Origin: Chryseobacterium sp. ISL-80
GTDB taxonomy: Bacteria; Bacillota; Bacilli; Bacillales; Cytobacillaceae
NCBI GenBank assembly: GCA_018613055.1
Contig: JAGGQZ010000009.1
Span: 335,539 to 399,538, forward strand
Direction: 5' to 3'
Length of the DNA stretch: 64,000 bases
Shown here: positions 43,980-52,772 of the stretch, one piece after another
Layout of the letters: the number at the start of each line of letters is the position of its first letter
Numbering within the stretch: the stretch's first letter is position 1
Notes under the pieces: generated by a model
What the model was told of the DNA's origin: nothing
Databases searched by the model: none
What the model saw: only the letters and a program-made list of their open reading frames with translations
Program-made: the position numbers and the translations under genes

Positions 43980-45344
43980 GTGGCTCAACCAGAGACCGCG
44001 GGTAAACAAAGTACGAAACAAAAGATTAGTATCATCTTAGCTTTAGCTATTCCAGCTATGGTTGAGAATACCTTGCAAATGGTGGTCGGTTTTGTGGATA
44101 CCCTGTTTGTTGCCAGACTCGGTTTAAACGAAGTGACAGCTGTTGGGATAGCGAATGCGGTTTTAGCCGTTTATATTGCAATTTTTATGGCAATAGGGGT
44201 GGGAACTTCTTCGCTAATTGCTAGGAGCATCGGATCAGGCGACATCGAAAAAGCAAAATCGATTGCCAGGCAATCCACTTTTATTTCTATTTTGGCGGGA
44301 ATGATCTTCGGTATCATTTCCGTTTTTTTTAGTGAACCGTTGCTTAAAATGATGGGAGCAGAATCAGATGTTTTAAGAGATGGGTCCATATATTTACAGA
44401 TTGTTGGAATTCCGTCCGTCTTTATTTCATTGATGTTCAATTTTGGCAGCATACTAAGGGCTGCTGGGGATACAAAAACACCTATGAAAGTAAGCTGGTG
44501 GATCAATTTAATTCATATTGGTCTAGATTATGTCCTGATTTTTGGCTTATTTAAGTTGGATGGATTTGGTGTAGCTGGAGCAGCTTGGGCAACTGTCATT
44601 GTAAGGCTTTTGGGGTCAGCTGCGTTGTATCATCATATAAAAAAATCTCCGGTTTCTTTTTCTTTCTCTGGCGAATCTTCCAAAGGAGATTCATTTGCTA
44701 TCTTAACATTATCTGCCCCTGCAGCAATTGAGAGATTAATTATGCGTCTTGGCCAGGTGGTTTATTTTGGCCTGATCGTGAAAATAGGGGCAGAAACGTA
44801 TGCTGCCCACACAATTGCAGGGAATATTGAAACATTTTCATATATGCCGGGTTACGGTCTTGCAATAGCAGCCACCACCCTTGTTGGCCAAAGGATCGGT
44901 GCTAGACAGTATAGGGAGGCATATGAATTTGGTTTTTTAACTACGGGATTAGCGATTGGATTTATGTCATTAATTGGCTTGGTGTTGTTCTTTTTATCTC
45001 CATGGTTTGCTTCCTGGTTTACTACAGACCTACATGCTAGAGGCATGGTTGTAACCGCGCTGAAAATTGATGCTTTTGCACAGCCTGCATTGGCAGTGGG
45101 TTTAGTTTTAGCAGGTGCACTTCAGGGGGCCGGCGATACAAAAAGTCCGATGTACAGCACCGCACTTGGTATGTGGGTGATTAGGATAATCGGAGTTTAT
45201 ATTTTTGGAATACTTTTTGGCATGGGGATAGCTGGAATATGGATTTCAATCGCGATTGATTTATATGCAAGGGGAGCTTTTTTGTTTTATCAATTTAAAA
45301 AACACTTTAAAAAAATAGAAGAAAAAAACTTAGGGGTTAACTGA
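43980..45344 (+). CDS. MATE-family efflux transporter
   Basis: A 454-residue protein with twelve helices in two homologous halves, as in NorM-type antiporters that export organic cations or metabolites with Na+ or H+. Repeat motifs are VENTLQMVVGFVDTLFVARLGLNEVTAVGIA in the first half and PGYGLAIAATTLVGQRIGAR in the second. The start is GTG 43980 after GGGAGGG, 29 bases behind csoR2. Being in one operon with an importer, it might export the same ligand (metallophore-like cycle), which is inference. Confidence 0.93.
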   Translation: MAQPETAGKQSTKQKISIILALAIPAMVENTLQMVVGFVDTLFVARLGLNEVTAVGIANAVLAVYIAIFMAIGVGTSSLIARSIGSGDIEKAKSIARQSTFISILAGMIFGIISVFFSEPLLKMMGAESDVLRDGSIYLQIVGIPSVFISLMFNFGSILRAAGDTKTPMKVSWWINLIHIGLDYVLIFGLFKLDGFGVAGAAWATVIVRLLGSAALYHHIKKSPVSFSFSGESSKGDSFAILTLSAPAAIERLIMRLGQVVYFGLIVKIGAETYAAHTIAGNIETFSYMPGYGLAIAATTLVGQRIGARQYREAYEFGFLTTGLAIGFMSLIGLVLFFLSPWFASWFTTDLHARGMVVTALKIDAFAQPALAVGLVLAGALQGAGDTKSPMYSTALGMWVIRIIGVYIFGILFGMGIAGIWISIAIDLYARGAFLFYQFKKHFKKIEEKNLGVN

Positions 45345-45587
45345 ATCAATTATTATAAGCTTATTTATTGCTGTATGTATTAATCTACATTTCTAATTTT
45401 AAAAATTCTAATTATATTTTCTTGGCCATCCTTTAATGGTTATTAAAAGTTATTTTAATGCAGCACCCACATATACTATAGAGGGGTAACGTATATCGAG
45501 AACGCTAGGAGGTTTTGCTTATAGATATCAAGAGGTTTACTTGGATTGATGAGGTTTCGGGTCTAAAACATAATAGGGGGAAACACA
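45345..45587. promoter_or_regulatory. Intergenic region with CsoR-like operator
   Basis: About 240 bases between the two ABC operons. A G-tract element ATACTATAGAGGGGTAACGTAT lies at about 45473-45494, similar to the operators at 28331, 28991 and 36470 but with a weaker left half. The second transporter operon is probably transcribed from here. Confidence 0.5.
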
Positions 45588-47243
45588 ATGCTTAATTTTG
45601 GGAAACGCTTATCATTTTTCAGCTTACTTTGTGTACTGATATTAGTATTTAGTGCCTGTAACAATAGTCAAGTCAATACTCCTGCTAATAAAGAAAAGAA
45701 TGAAGAAAAAACAAGCAGTTCTAATAAACAGCAAGTTATTACAGTCAATGCGTTAAGTGAACCGCCTAGTCTTGAACCAGCACTGATTGATAACCAGACT
45801 GCAGGGGATATTTCAAATCAATTATTCGAGGGTTTGGTCCGATTGGACAAAGAAGGAAACATAGTTCCTGGTGTTGCAGAAAAGTGGGACATTTCTGATG
45901 ACGGAACTGTTTATACTTTCTATTTTAATAAGAATGCTAAGTGGTCAAATGGTGACCCTGTGACTGCTAAGGATTTTGTCTATTCGTGGGAGAAGGTTTT
46001 ACGTCCAGAAGTAGCTTCACCTCTTGGAAGTAACTTGTTCTTTATTAAAAATGGAGCAGCATACAATGAAGGATCATTAAAGGATCCAGCACAGCTGGGA
46101 GTTAAGGCTATTGATGAGTATACACTGGAGGTTACTTTAGAAAAACCTACTTCCTTTTTCTTAGGTTTAACTGCTTTCTTTACATTATTACCTGTCCATG
46201 AAAAAACGGATAAAGCAAATCCAGAGTGGGCTTCTGAAGCTGAAACCTTTGTTTCTAACGGACCTTTTAAAATTGAGAGTTGGAAACACGGCCAAGAATT
46301 AATTATGGTTCCAAATGAAAATTATTGGGGCAAGGATGTAGTTAAGCTTGAAAAGTTAAAGTGGGTAATGGTGAATGAACAAAATACTGAATATGCTATG
46401 TACCAATCGAACGAGCTCGATTTTTCTGCCAATATCCCAAATTCAATAAGAAGTAAATTAATCGCTTCAGGTGAAGCAAAAACAGCGCCAAGCGCAAGTT
46501 TAGCTTATATAAGATTTAATCATGAGGATCAAATTTTTAAAAATGAAAAAATCCGTAAAGCATTAGGTCTTGCCCTTGATAGAAAACTTTTGGTCGAAAA
46601 AGTGACACAGGGAGGAGAAGTTCCCGCTCTTGGTTTAATACCATTAGGATTGAGCAGTGGTGCAGGAGAATTCAGGGAATTAGCTGGAGACTCCTTGTTT
46701 AAGGATAATGATTTAGACACAGCAAAACAACTTCTGAAAGAAGGACTCGAAGAACTGGGACTTTCTACATTGCCTAAAATTAATCTGCTTTTTTATACAG
46801 ACGATACTTACAATAAACTTTCTCAAGCAATGCAGGAAATGTGGAAGAAAAACTTAGGAATTGATACAGAGCTCCAAACGATGGAACGTAAGGTATTTGT
46901 TCAAAATGTTCAAGCTGGTGAGTACCAATTAGCTTTGTACAGTACTGGCGCAGACTATGATGATGCAAGCAATTTAATGGGACAATTCATGAGTGGGGAT
47001 GTCTATAACTATAGCAACATTTCTATTCCTGATTACGATCAATTAATGGAAAAAGCAGAAGCGGAATTGAACCTGGAGAAGCGAGCGGGGTATTTGGTCG
47101 AAGCTGAAAAGGTTCTAATAGACCAAATGGCAATTTCTCCACTTTATTACCGTACAAAAGTTTACTTGCAAAAGGACTATATCGAAGGAGTCTATCAGTA
47201 TACAATCCAGGCAATTGATTTCCGGGAGGCAAGTGTTAAGTAG
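45588..47243 (+). CDS. OppA-like oligopeptide-binding lipoprotein
   Basis: A 551-residue family 5 binding lipoprotein, lipobox FSAC (about 20-23). The SBP_bac_5 segments NALSEPPSLEPALIDNQTAGDISNQLFEGL-type start, FYFNKNAKWSNGDPVTAKDFVYSWEKVLRP and IRKALGLALDRKLLVEKV are clear, closest in style to OppA/peptide receptors. TAGGGGG precedes the ATG. A terminator hairpin separates it from the permeases, as in the first operon. Confidence 0.95.
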   Translation: MLNFGKRLSFFSLLCVLILVFSACNNSQVNTPANKEKNEEKTSSSNKQQVITVNALSEPPSLEPALIDNQTAGDISNQLFEGLVRLDKEGNIVPGVAEKWDISDDGTVYTFYFNKNAKWSNGDPVTAKDFVYSWEKVLRPEVASPLGSNLFFIKNGAAYNEGSLKDPAQLGVKAIDEYTLEVTLEKPTSFFLGLTAFFTLLPVHEKTDKANPEWASEAETFVSNGPFKIESWKHGQELIMVPNENYWGKDVVKLEKLKWVMVNEQNTEYAMYQSNELDFSANIPNSIRSKLIASGEAKTAPSASLAYIRFNHEDQIFKNEKIRKALGLALDRKLLVEKVTQGGEVPALGLIPLGLSSGAGEFRELAGDSLFKDNDLDTAKQLLKEGLEELGLSTLPKINLLFYTDDTYNKLSQAMQEMWKKNLGIDTELQTMERKVFVQNVQAGEYQLALYSTGADYDDASNLMGQFMSGDVYNYSNISIPDYDQLMEKAEAELNLEKRAGYLVEAEKVLIDQMAISPLYYRTKVYLQKDYIEGVYQYTIQAIDFREASVK

Positions 47244-47282
47244 TAAAAATGGTGGCGCGCTAAGCGGCTAGAATGCTAAAAG

Positions 47283-47305
47283 AGTGTACAATAAGTACAC
47301 TTTTT
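47283..47305 (+). terminator. Intrinsic terminator inside the second ABC operon
   Basis: AGTGTAC/GTACACT with a 5-base loop, then TTTTT, between the binding-protein and permease genes. Confidence 0.8.
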
Positions 47306-47342
47306 CAGTTGTTTTTGCCTAAAATCATTAAGGAGGGGGAAT

Positions 47343-48272
47343 ATGCGGCAATTTATTACCAGGAGAATTATTAGTGTTATCTTAACTTTATTTGTCATTA
47401 TTTCGCTTACCTTTTTATTGATGTACGCAATACCCGGTGATCCTTTTACAAGTGAAAATCGTATTCCAGAGCAGGTAGTTGAAAACTTAAAAGAGCATTA
47501 TGGACTTAATGATCCCTTGTTAATACAATATTTTAAATATCTAAAGGGAGCATTATTGATGGACTTTGGTCCTTCAATCAAATGGGATAACCAGACAGTT
47601 AACCAATTAATTGCTAACGGATTTCCTGTTTCGGCCATGATAGGTATTCAAGCCATTCTTATAGCTGCATTCTTTGGTATCGTTTTAGGTATTCTCGCAG
47701 CTTTTCGTCACAATAGTGCAATTGACTATTTTTCGATGATTATTGCCATACTTGGCCTTTCCGTCCCTAGCTTCATTTTTGCTACAATATTAATCAATTT
47801 TTTTGCTATAAAGCTGCAATGGTTCCCTGTCGCAACATGGGGTACATGGAAACACTCCGTTTTGCCAAGCATTGCTCTTGCTGTTACACCGATGGCTTAT
47901 ATTGCACGACTTACTAGATCAAGTATTTTAGAAGTACTTTCGATGGATTATATTCAAACTGCCATGGCTAAAGGAGTGACTGGTTTCAGATTTATTTTTA
48001 AGCATGTACTTCGTAATGCAATGATTCCAGTTGTAACAATACTTGGTCCCATTACAGCTACAGTATTGACTGGAAGCTTTGTCATAGAACAAATCTTCGG
48101 TATTCCAGGCTTGGGGAAATATTTTGTTGAGGGCATCACTGATAGAGATTATCCATTAATTTTGGGAACGACTGTTTTTTATAGTGCTATATTAATATTC
48201 TTTATTATATTAGTCGACCTTGCATACGTTCTGATCGATCCAAGAATAAAACTTATCAAAAGGAGGGGATAG
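47343..48272 (+). CDS. ABC permease, OppB/DppB type
   Basis: A 309-residue membrane protein with six helices; starts MRQFITRRIISVILTLFVIISLTF, and has the family loop TAMAKGVTGFRFIFKHVLRNAMIPV (about 203-227) that docks on the ATPases. AAGGAGGGGG ribosome site. Directly followed by the partner permease. Confidence 0.94.
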   Translation: MRQFITRRIISVILTLFVIISLTFLLMYAIPGDPFTSENRIPEQVVENLKEHYGLNDPLLIQYFKYLKGALLMDFGPSIKWDNQTVNQLIANGFPVSAMIGIQAILIAAFFGIVLGILAAFRHNSAIDYFSMIIAILGLSVPSFIFATILINFFAIKLQWFPVATWGTWKHSVLPSIALAVTPMAYIARLTRSSILEVLSMDYIQTAMAKGVTGFRFIFKHVLRNAMIPVVTILGPITATVLTGSFVIEQIFGIPGLGKYFVEGITDRDYPLILGTTVFYSAILIFFIILVDLAYVLIDPRIKLIKRRG

Positions 48273-49193
48273 ATGATGCAGCAAGTGCCAGACGATCTTT
48301 TTGTTCTAAAGAAAAAAAACAAAGAAGAAAAGGCCGATAGTAAACCTAGTGAATCGTTTTGGATAGATGCGATAAGCATACTGAGACAAAACAAGCTTGC
48401 TATGACTGGACTTGCCATTAATATTGGTTTGATCGTAATGGCAATTATAGGTCCAATGCTGGTTCCCTATTCGTATTCAGATCAAAATCTGTTAAATTCC
48501 AATCTCCCTCCATCATTTGATTATTGGTTTGGAACGGATGATTTAGGTAGAGATTTATTTTCCAGGACCTGGGTAGGAGCAAGAATTTCCCTTTTTATTG
48601 GTATAACAGCAGTAGTTTTGGATTTGATAATCGGAATTATATGGGGAGGAATCGCAGCATATAAAGGCGGAAAAACTGATGAAGTGATGATGAGAATCGT
48701 AGATATACTTTATGGACTGCCTCATTTGCTGGTGACGATTTTATTGATGGTCGTATTAAAGCCTGGATTACTCACTATTATAATTGCCATGGCTGCAACG
48801 GGATGGATTGGAATGGCGCGTCTAGTTCGCGGTGAAATACTGAGATTGAAAGAATCTGAATTTGTAATGGCATCCCAAGTATTAGGAGGGAGTTTTTTTC
48901 GGGTCTTGTTTAAGCACCTTATTCCAAATGCTATGGGCCCTATAATAGTGAGCATGACATTATCTGTTCCTGGTGCAATTTTTGCGGAAGCCACTTTAAG
49001 CTTTCTTGGACTAGGTGTTCCTGTACCGCTTGCGAGCTGGGGAACGATGACATCAGAAGGTCTCGTCACCTTATTAACAGGTGAAATATGGAGGCTATTT
49101 TTTCCCGCATTATTTATTTCATTAACGATGTTTTCATTTAATGTATTGGGTGATGGTCTGAGGGATGCGCTGGATCCGAAATTCAGAAAATAA
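48273..49193 (+). CDS. ABC permease, OppC/DppC type
   Basis: A 306-residue permease with a 50-residue cytosolic N-terminus, then six helices; FGTDDLGRDLFSRTWVGARISLFIG near 87-111 is the OppC hallmark. Two adjacent ATG codons (48273, 48276) follow AGGAGGGG; the second has better spacing. The stop of the upstream permease abuts it. Confidence 0.94.
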   Translation: MMQQVPDDLFVLKKKNKEEKADSKPSESFWIDAISILRQNKLAMTGLAINIGLIVMAIIGPMLVPYSYSDQNLLNSNLPPSFDYWFGTDDLGRDLFSRTWVGARISLFIGITAVVLDLIIGIIWGGIAAYKGGKTDEVMMRIVDILYGLPHLLVTILLMVVLKPGLLTIIIAMAATGWIGMARLVRGEILRLKESEFVMASQVLGGSFFRVLFKHLIPNAMGPIIVSMTLSVPGAIFAEATLSFLGLGVPVPLASWGTMTSEGLVTLLTGEIWRLFFPALFISLTMFSFNVLGDGLRDALDPKFRK

Positions 49194-49222
49194 CTCTTTT
49201 ACTCAATGAAAGGGTGATAAAT

Positions 49223-50227
49223 TTGAAAAGATTACTAGAAGTTAATGACCTGCAGGTTCATTTTCATTCAAAAAAACAGAATATCTACGCTGTTCGTGGG
49301 GTTTCCTTTCACGTGAACAAGGGGGAAGTCCTCGCAATTGTCGGAGAATCCGGGTCAGGGAAATCAGTTACTGCTAAAAGTATTATGAAACTGCTTCCTG
49401 AGAAAACATGTTCCATCCCATCAGGGTCCATTTTATTTAATGGGGAAGAAATCACAACAATGAAGAAAAAACAGCTTTCCAAAATCCGTGGGGCAAAGAT
49501 CGGTATGGTATTCCAGGATCCCATGACTTCCTTAAACCCGACAATGAAGGTGGGTGACCAAATTGCTGAGGGGCTAATCGTTCATAAAGGCTATAGTAAA
49601 AAGTTAGCTCATGAAAAGGCAATTGAAATCATTAGTCTAGTTGGAATCCCAGATCCTATATATTGTTGTACAACCTATCCTCATCAACTAAGTGGAGGAA
49701 TGAGGCAGCGAGTTGCCATTGCAATGGCTTTGATTTGCGAACCTGATCTGTTAATTGCTGACGAGCCAACAACAGCTCTTGACGTTACTATCCAGGCACA
49801 GATTTTGGATTTATTAAAAGACCTGCAGGAGAAAATGGGTATGGCGATCATTCTGATTACGCATGATTTAGGGGTGGTTGCAAGGTTTTCAGATAGAGTG
49901 AATATCATGTATGCCGGTAAAATAGTCGAAAGTGGAACGAAAAACGAAATTTTTTATAATCCAAAACACCCCTATACGATTGGATTGCTAGAATCAGTTC
50001 CTCATCTTGATTTAGAAAAAAACCAACAATTAACCGTGATTGAAGGGACTCCCCCAGACTTGCATGATCCTCCAAAAGGTTGCGCTTTTACTTCCCGATG
50101 TCCGTTTGCAATGGAGGTATGTGATTTGTATCAACCTAATAAAACCATCCTATCAAGTACACATCATTCTGTTTGTTGGTTGATGGACCAAAGAGCGCCA
50201 AAAGTAGTTGAAATTCAATTTCAGTGA
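49223..50227 (+). CDS. ABC ATPase, OppD/DppD type
   Basis: A 334-residue ATPase: Walker A GESGSGKSVTA, Q-loop FQDPMTSLNPTM, signature LSGGMRQRVAIAMA, Walker B LLIADEPTT, and the Cys-containing tail CAFTSRCPFAMEVC. I start at TTG 49223, 8 bases after AAAGGGTG; the GTG at 49214 lies within that site. No OppF-type partner follows, so the transporter either uses this ATPase as a homodimer or borrows the DppF-type protein at 41945. Confidence 0.92.
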   Translation: MKRLLEVNDLQVHFHSKKQNIYAVRGVSFHVNKGEVLAIVGESGSGKSVTAKSIMKLLPEKTCSIPSGSILFNGEEITTMKKKQLSKIRGAKIGMVFQDPMTSLNPTMKVGDQIAEGLIVHKGYSKKLAHEKAIEIISLVGIPDPIYCCTTYPHQLSGGMRQRVAIAMALICEPDLLIADEPTTALDVTIQAQILDLLKDLQEKMGMAIILITHDLGVVARFSDRVNIMYAGKIVESGTKNEIFYNPKHPYTIGLLESVPHLDLEKNQQLTVIEGTPPDLHDPPKGCAFTSRCPFAMEVCDLYQPNKTILSSTHHSVCWLMDQRAPKVVEIQFQ

Positions 50228-50385
50228 GTTTATCTAGGGTGAATATTAACGGAATATTCGAACATTAAGCCTTATTTCCATTAACCGTCTGGCCTACATT
50301 CCACGAGGAGGGTACAGAAACTCCATTTTTTCTACAGAATTAAACATTAATATCAAAGTAGATTGAAAATGAGAGGGTTGATGAT

Positions 50386-50613
50386 ATGTTTATAAAACTG
50401 GAGAAAAGCGGCGAAATGGTTTTTGGGCTGTTAGCAGGGGAAATGTTCCTAGACGGTGAATGTGGGAGCTGGAGTGAGGGAGCTGGAGTCTTTTTATGGG
50501 AGCCATTTGGGAAAGATCCGGCAATCGCTGTATTTGAGAATAATGGTTCCTATAAATGCTATAAAGTACTAGAACAAGTAGACTTCAAGGAAATTATCCT
50601 GGCAGAAAAATAA
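50386..50613 (+). CDS. Small hypothetical protein
   Basis: A 75-residue soluble protein of beta-rich look, with a WSEGAGVFLWEPFGKDPAIAVFENNGSYKCYKV segment. No family recognised and no signal or membrane helix. GAGAGGG lies 11 bases before the ATG and a terminator follows, so it is probably a real single-gene unit. Confidence 0.6.
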   Translation: MFIKLEKSGEMVFGLLAGEMFLDGECGSWSEGAGVFLWEPFGKDPAIAVFENNGSYKCYKVLEQVDFKEIILAEK

Positions 50614-50620
50614 GCGATGA

Positions 50621-50658
50621 AGGCGAGATTGGTTTTTAAGTGGTCTCGCTTTTTTTGA
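50621..50658 (+). terminator. Intrinsic terminator
   Basis: GCGAGA/TCTCGC stem with an A/T loop followed by seven T residues, directly after the small hypothetical gene. Confidence 0.75.
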
Positions 50659-51180
50659 TTTCAAGCAGCAGGAAAGAAAAATGGTTAATGTAGATTTATA
50701 AGCTCAAGGTGATAACAGGCTTGTATTCTAACCATTAATGTGATTTGGCAAAACTCGACCAGCCTATTATATATTGGGCTTTTCTTTCAACGCTCCCGGT
50801 GATGGGGAAAGGAGTTCAAAATAAATCATTTAAATGAAGAAGGATATATTTTACTAAATCAATTACAAGTATTATCCACCACTTCCTCGAAATACTCATG
50901 CAGATGATAATCCGTGGATAGATACAAATGTGCAAAGAAGGATAGAGTGACGGCTAACAGGGAGGTTGATTATATCCCAGTAGCGGTCATTTTTTTTACA
51001 TAAAGAAAGTATTCAGTTACTCCAATAGCAGCGGGAATAGTGAGGACAATAAATAGAATTGATTCAATCTCCTATATTTGATGTTATTTATAATTTTTTC
51101 ACTCTACATACTTTCTTCATGATTCGCTTTTATATTTAAAGCATAGAAACAAACATCATAATCAGAAAGGAGGGATTAGC
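50659..51180. other. About 520-base region with possible gene relics
   Basis: No intact gene. Plus-strand frames at about 50822-50950 read INHLNEEGYILLNQLQVL and, in another frame, PPLPRNTHADDNPWIDTNVQRR, both without a start. On the minus strand, 51065-50970 reads ESILFIVLTIPAAIG... to a stop, a short membrane peptide without a standard start codon. The final 90 bases are a leader shared with the second SHOCT array. Confidence 0.45.
51107..51178 (+). promoter_or_regulatory. Leader of SHOCT array 1, conserved upstream of array 2
   Basis: The stretch from CTACATACTTTCTTCATGATT through GCTTTTATATTTAAAGCATAGAAACAAACA to AAAGGAGGGATT is matched almost base for base at 58145-58227. Conservation in a gap between decayed copies suggests a promoter or operator recently duplicated. 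A TATATT -10-like element lies at about 51130-51135. Confidence 0.55.
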
Positions 51181-51405
51181 ATGATGGGACCTGGTTTTGC
51201 AGCAGCTGGCTGTGGACCGATTGGCTTACTTATTGGTTTGCTGTTGATTGGTCTCCTGATCTACTTGTTGAAGAACAGGAAGAAATCAGATGGGTCGAAT
51301 CTGCCTGATTCTAGTAAAGCAATGGAACAATTGAAGATGCGGCTGGCACAAGGGGACATCACCCCGGAAGAGTACCAAAAGATGAAAGACATTGTTTCAA
51401 AATAA
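51181..51405 (+). CDS. SHOCT-domain membrane protein (array 1, gene 1)
   Basis: A 74-residue protein: short GPGFAAAGCGP lead, one membrane helix (about 14-31), a basic hinge, then a SHOCT domain (about 46-73, MEQLKMRLAQGDITPEEYQKMK). SHOCT is a short helical hairpin at the C-terminus of many small membrane proteins; it probably mediates protein contacts. The single Cys before the helix is unusual. AAAGGAGGG precedes the ATG. First of five consecutive same-strand SHOCT genes interrupted by one Met-rich protein gene. Confidence 0.85.
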   Translation: MMGPGFAAAGCGPIGLLIGLLLIGLLIYLLKNRKKSDGSNLPDSSKAMEQLKMRLAQGDITPEEYQKMKDIVSK

Positions 51406-51417
51406 CAGTTTTCTTTC

Positions 51418-51455
51418 ATACTTTCTACAAATTTTTAAAGGAGAATGAAAGTATA
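51418..51455 (+). repeat. Inverted repeat between array genes 1 and 2
   Basis: ATACTTTC and GAAAGTAT face each other across about 20 bases, just before the GAAAGGAGAGAAGG ribosome site of gene 2. The same structure, slightly degraded, lies at 58468-58503 in array 2. Confidence 0.5.
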
Positions 51456-51479
51456 AAGAAATGGAAAGGAGAGAAGGAA

Positions 51480-51728
51480 ATGATGATGGGACCTGGGTAT
51501 GGTAACTTTGGAGGCTTCGGGATGGGAGGTGGATCCTTGATGATGATAATAGTTTTCCTGGCAGTCGGCTATCTGCTGTATCTGGCTTTCAACCAGAATG
51601 GAAGGAGTGAACAAACGCTTCCACTCCAGGCAGTGAACAATCAAGCAATTGATCTTGCCAAGGGCAGGTTGGCAAGAGGAGAAATCACTGTCGAAGAATT
51701 CGAAAAAATGAAAGCAAACCTTTTATAA
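51480..51728 (+). CDS. SHOCT-domain membrane protein (array 1, gene 2)
   Basis: An 82-residue protein beginning MMMGPGYGNFGGFGMGGGSLMM, a Gly/Met-rich outer segment, then one membrane helix (about 20-37) and a SHOCT domain (about 53-82, AIDLAKGRLARGEITVEEFEKMK). The Met-rich head is suited to binding Cu(I). Nearly identical in layout to 58529-58771. AAAGGAGAGAAGG ribosome site. Confidence 0.85.
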   Translation: MMMGPGYGNFGGFGMGGGSLMMIIVFLAVGYLLYLAFNQNGRSEQTLPLQAVNNQAIDLAKGRLARGEITVEEFEKMKANLL

Positions 51729-51774
51729 AAAGTTTTAAAAAACCTTATAAAAATAAAAAATAGGAGTGTTTACT

Positions 51775-52209
51775 ATGATGAAAAAGACAATTATTACTGG
51801 CGCATTAGCAGCAGCCCTTATCGCAACAGGAGGTACAGGATTGTATATGGCATCCGCGAAGGAAAATGCAGTTAATCCTGCTGATTTTATGAAGGAGCAG
51901 GGAATTGATTTCAAAAATATGGCTAACATCATGGGTGAGGGCAACTTTGAAAATATGCAGGAGTTCATGGGTGAACAGGGTGTTAATATCGATGAGATGA
52001 ATCAAATGATGGAATCAGGAGATTTTGATGATATGCAAAAATTCATGGATGAGCAGAATATCAACTTTGGACAAATGAAGCCATATATGCAGGAAATGCA
52101 TCCTGATTTGAGCACTAAAGATCTTGAGGATATGTATAAAGGGATGCATGGCACGGGTGGCTCATCTAACAGCCGGAATTTCCAGGGTATGGGGAACATG
52201 GGCTTATAA
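51775..52209 (+). CDS. Secreted Met-rich protein (array 1, gene 3)
   Basis: A 144-residue exported protein: signal peptide (MMKKTIITGALAAALIATGG, cut near ASA), then helical repeats of about 20 residues, each of the type NFENMQEFMGEQGVNIDEMN, DFDDMQKFMDEQNINFGQMK. Methionine is very frequent, often as MxxM or MM, with a closing MYKGMHGTGG. The pattern suggests extracellular Cu(I) binding, in the manner of Met-motif copper proteins; no named family recognised. The ATG at 51775 follows TAGGAG by 8 bases. Paralogue at 58799. Confidence 0.8.
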   Translation: MMKKTIITGALAAALIATGGTGLYMASAKENAVNPADFMKEQGIDFKNMANIMGEGNFENMQEFMGEQGVNIDEMNQMMESGDFDDMQKFMDEQNINFGQMKPYMQEMHPDLSTKDLEDMYKGMHGTGGSSNSRNFQGMGNMGL

Positions 52210-52268
52210 AATCTTACCGAGGGCCGGATTTTCGGCCCTTAATACCAAAATTCAGGAGGAATGGAACA

Positions 52269-52454
52269 ATGTTTACGCTGTTGATCTTGGCAATAGGTTT
52301 TTACCTTTACAAAACAGGCGATTTACAAAAATTCTTTAGGAAGATGGGTACTCACGTTCCAGATCATAACTCAGCCAGACAAATCATTGATTTGAGGTAT
52401 GCTGCAGGCAAGATTACCGAAGAAGAATACGTTAAACTGAAAAATCTCATTTAA
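52269..52454 (+). CDS. SHOCT-domain membrane protein (array 1, gene 4)
   Basis: A 61-residue protein: one membrane helix right at the N-terminus (about 2-17, ending YLYKTGDLQKFF) and a SHOCT domain (about 36-61, RQIIDLRYAAGKITEEEYVKLKNLI). AGGAGGAATGG precedes the ATG. Paralogue at 59294. Confidence 0.85.
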   Translation: MFTLLILAIGFYLYKTGDLQKFFRKMGTHVPDHNSARQIIDLRYAAGKITEEEYVKLKNLI

Positions 52455-52473
52455 TATAAAGGAGTAATGACAA

Positions 52474-52758
52474 ATGATGAACGGTCACATGGGTTCTTTT
52501 ATAAATGGATATGGATATAGCGGTCCATCCGGCTTCACCCAGTTTGGAATGATGCCATATTTTAACTCGTCTACTTTAATTTTCCTTGTTCTAATTGCAA
52601 TTGGAGTATATTTTCTGATGAAAAACCAGTCTTTATCCAAGGCGAATTCTGGGAGTATCAAATCAATAGAAGCCGAAGAAATGGCAAAGTTAAGATACGC
52701 AAGAGGAGAGATCACCTTAGAAGAATTCCAGCAAATTTTGTTAACGATTAAATCGTAA
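52474..52758 (+). CDS. SHOCT-domain membrane protein (array 1, gene 5)
   Basis: A 94-residue protein: Gly/Met/aromatic outer segment (MMNGHMGSFINGYGYSG), membrane helix (about 34-51) and a SHOCT domain (about 64-94, EEMAKLRYARGEITLEEFQQIL). AAAGGAG precedes the ATG. Paralogue at 59505. Confidence 0.85.
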   Translation: MMNGHMGSFINGYGYSGPSGFTQFGMMPYFNSSTLIFLVLIAIGVYFLMKNQSLSKANSGSIKSIEAEEMAKLRYARGEITLEEFQQILLTIKS

Positions 52759-52772
52759 TAGAGGTGAATGAA

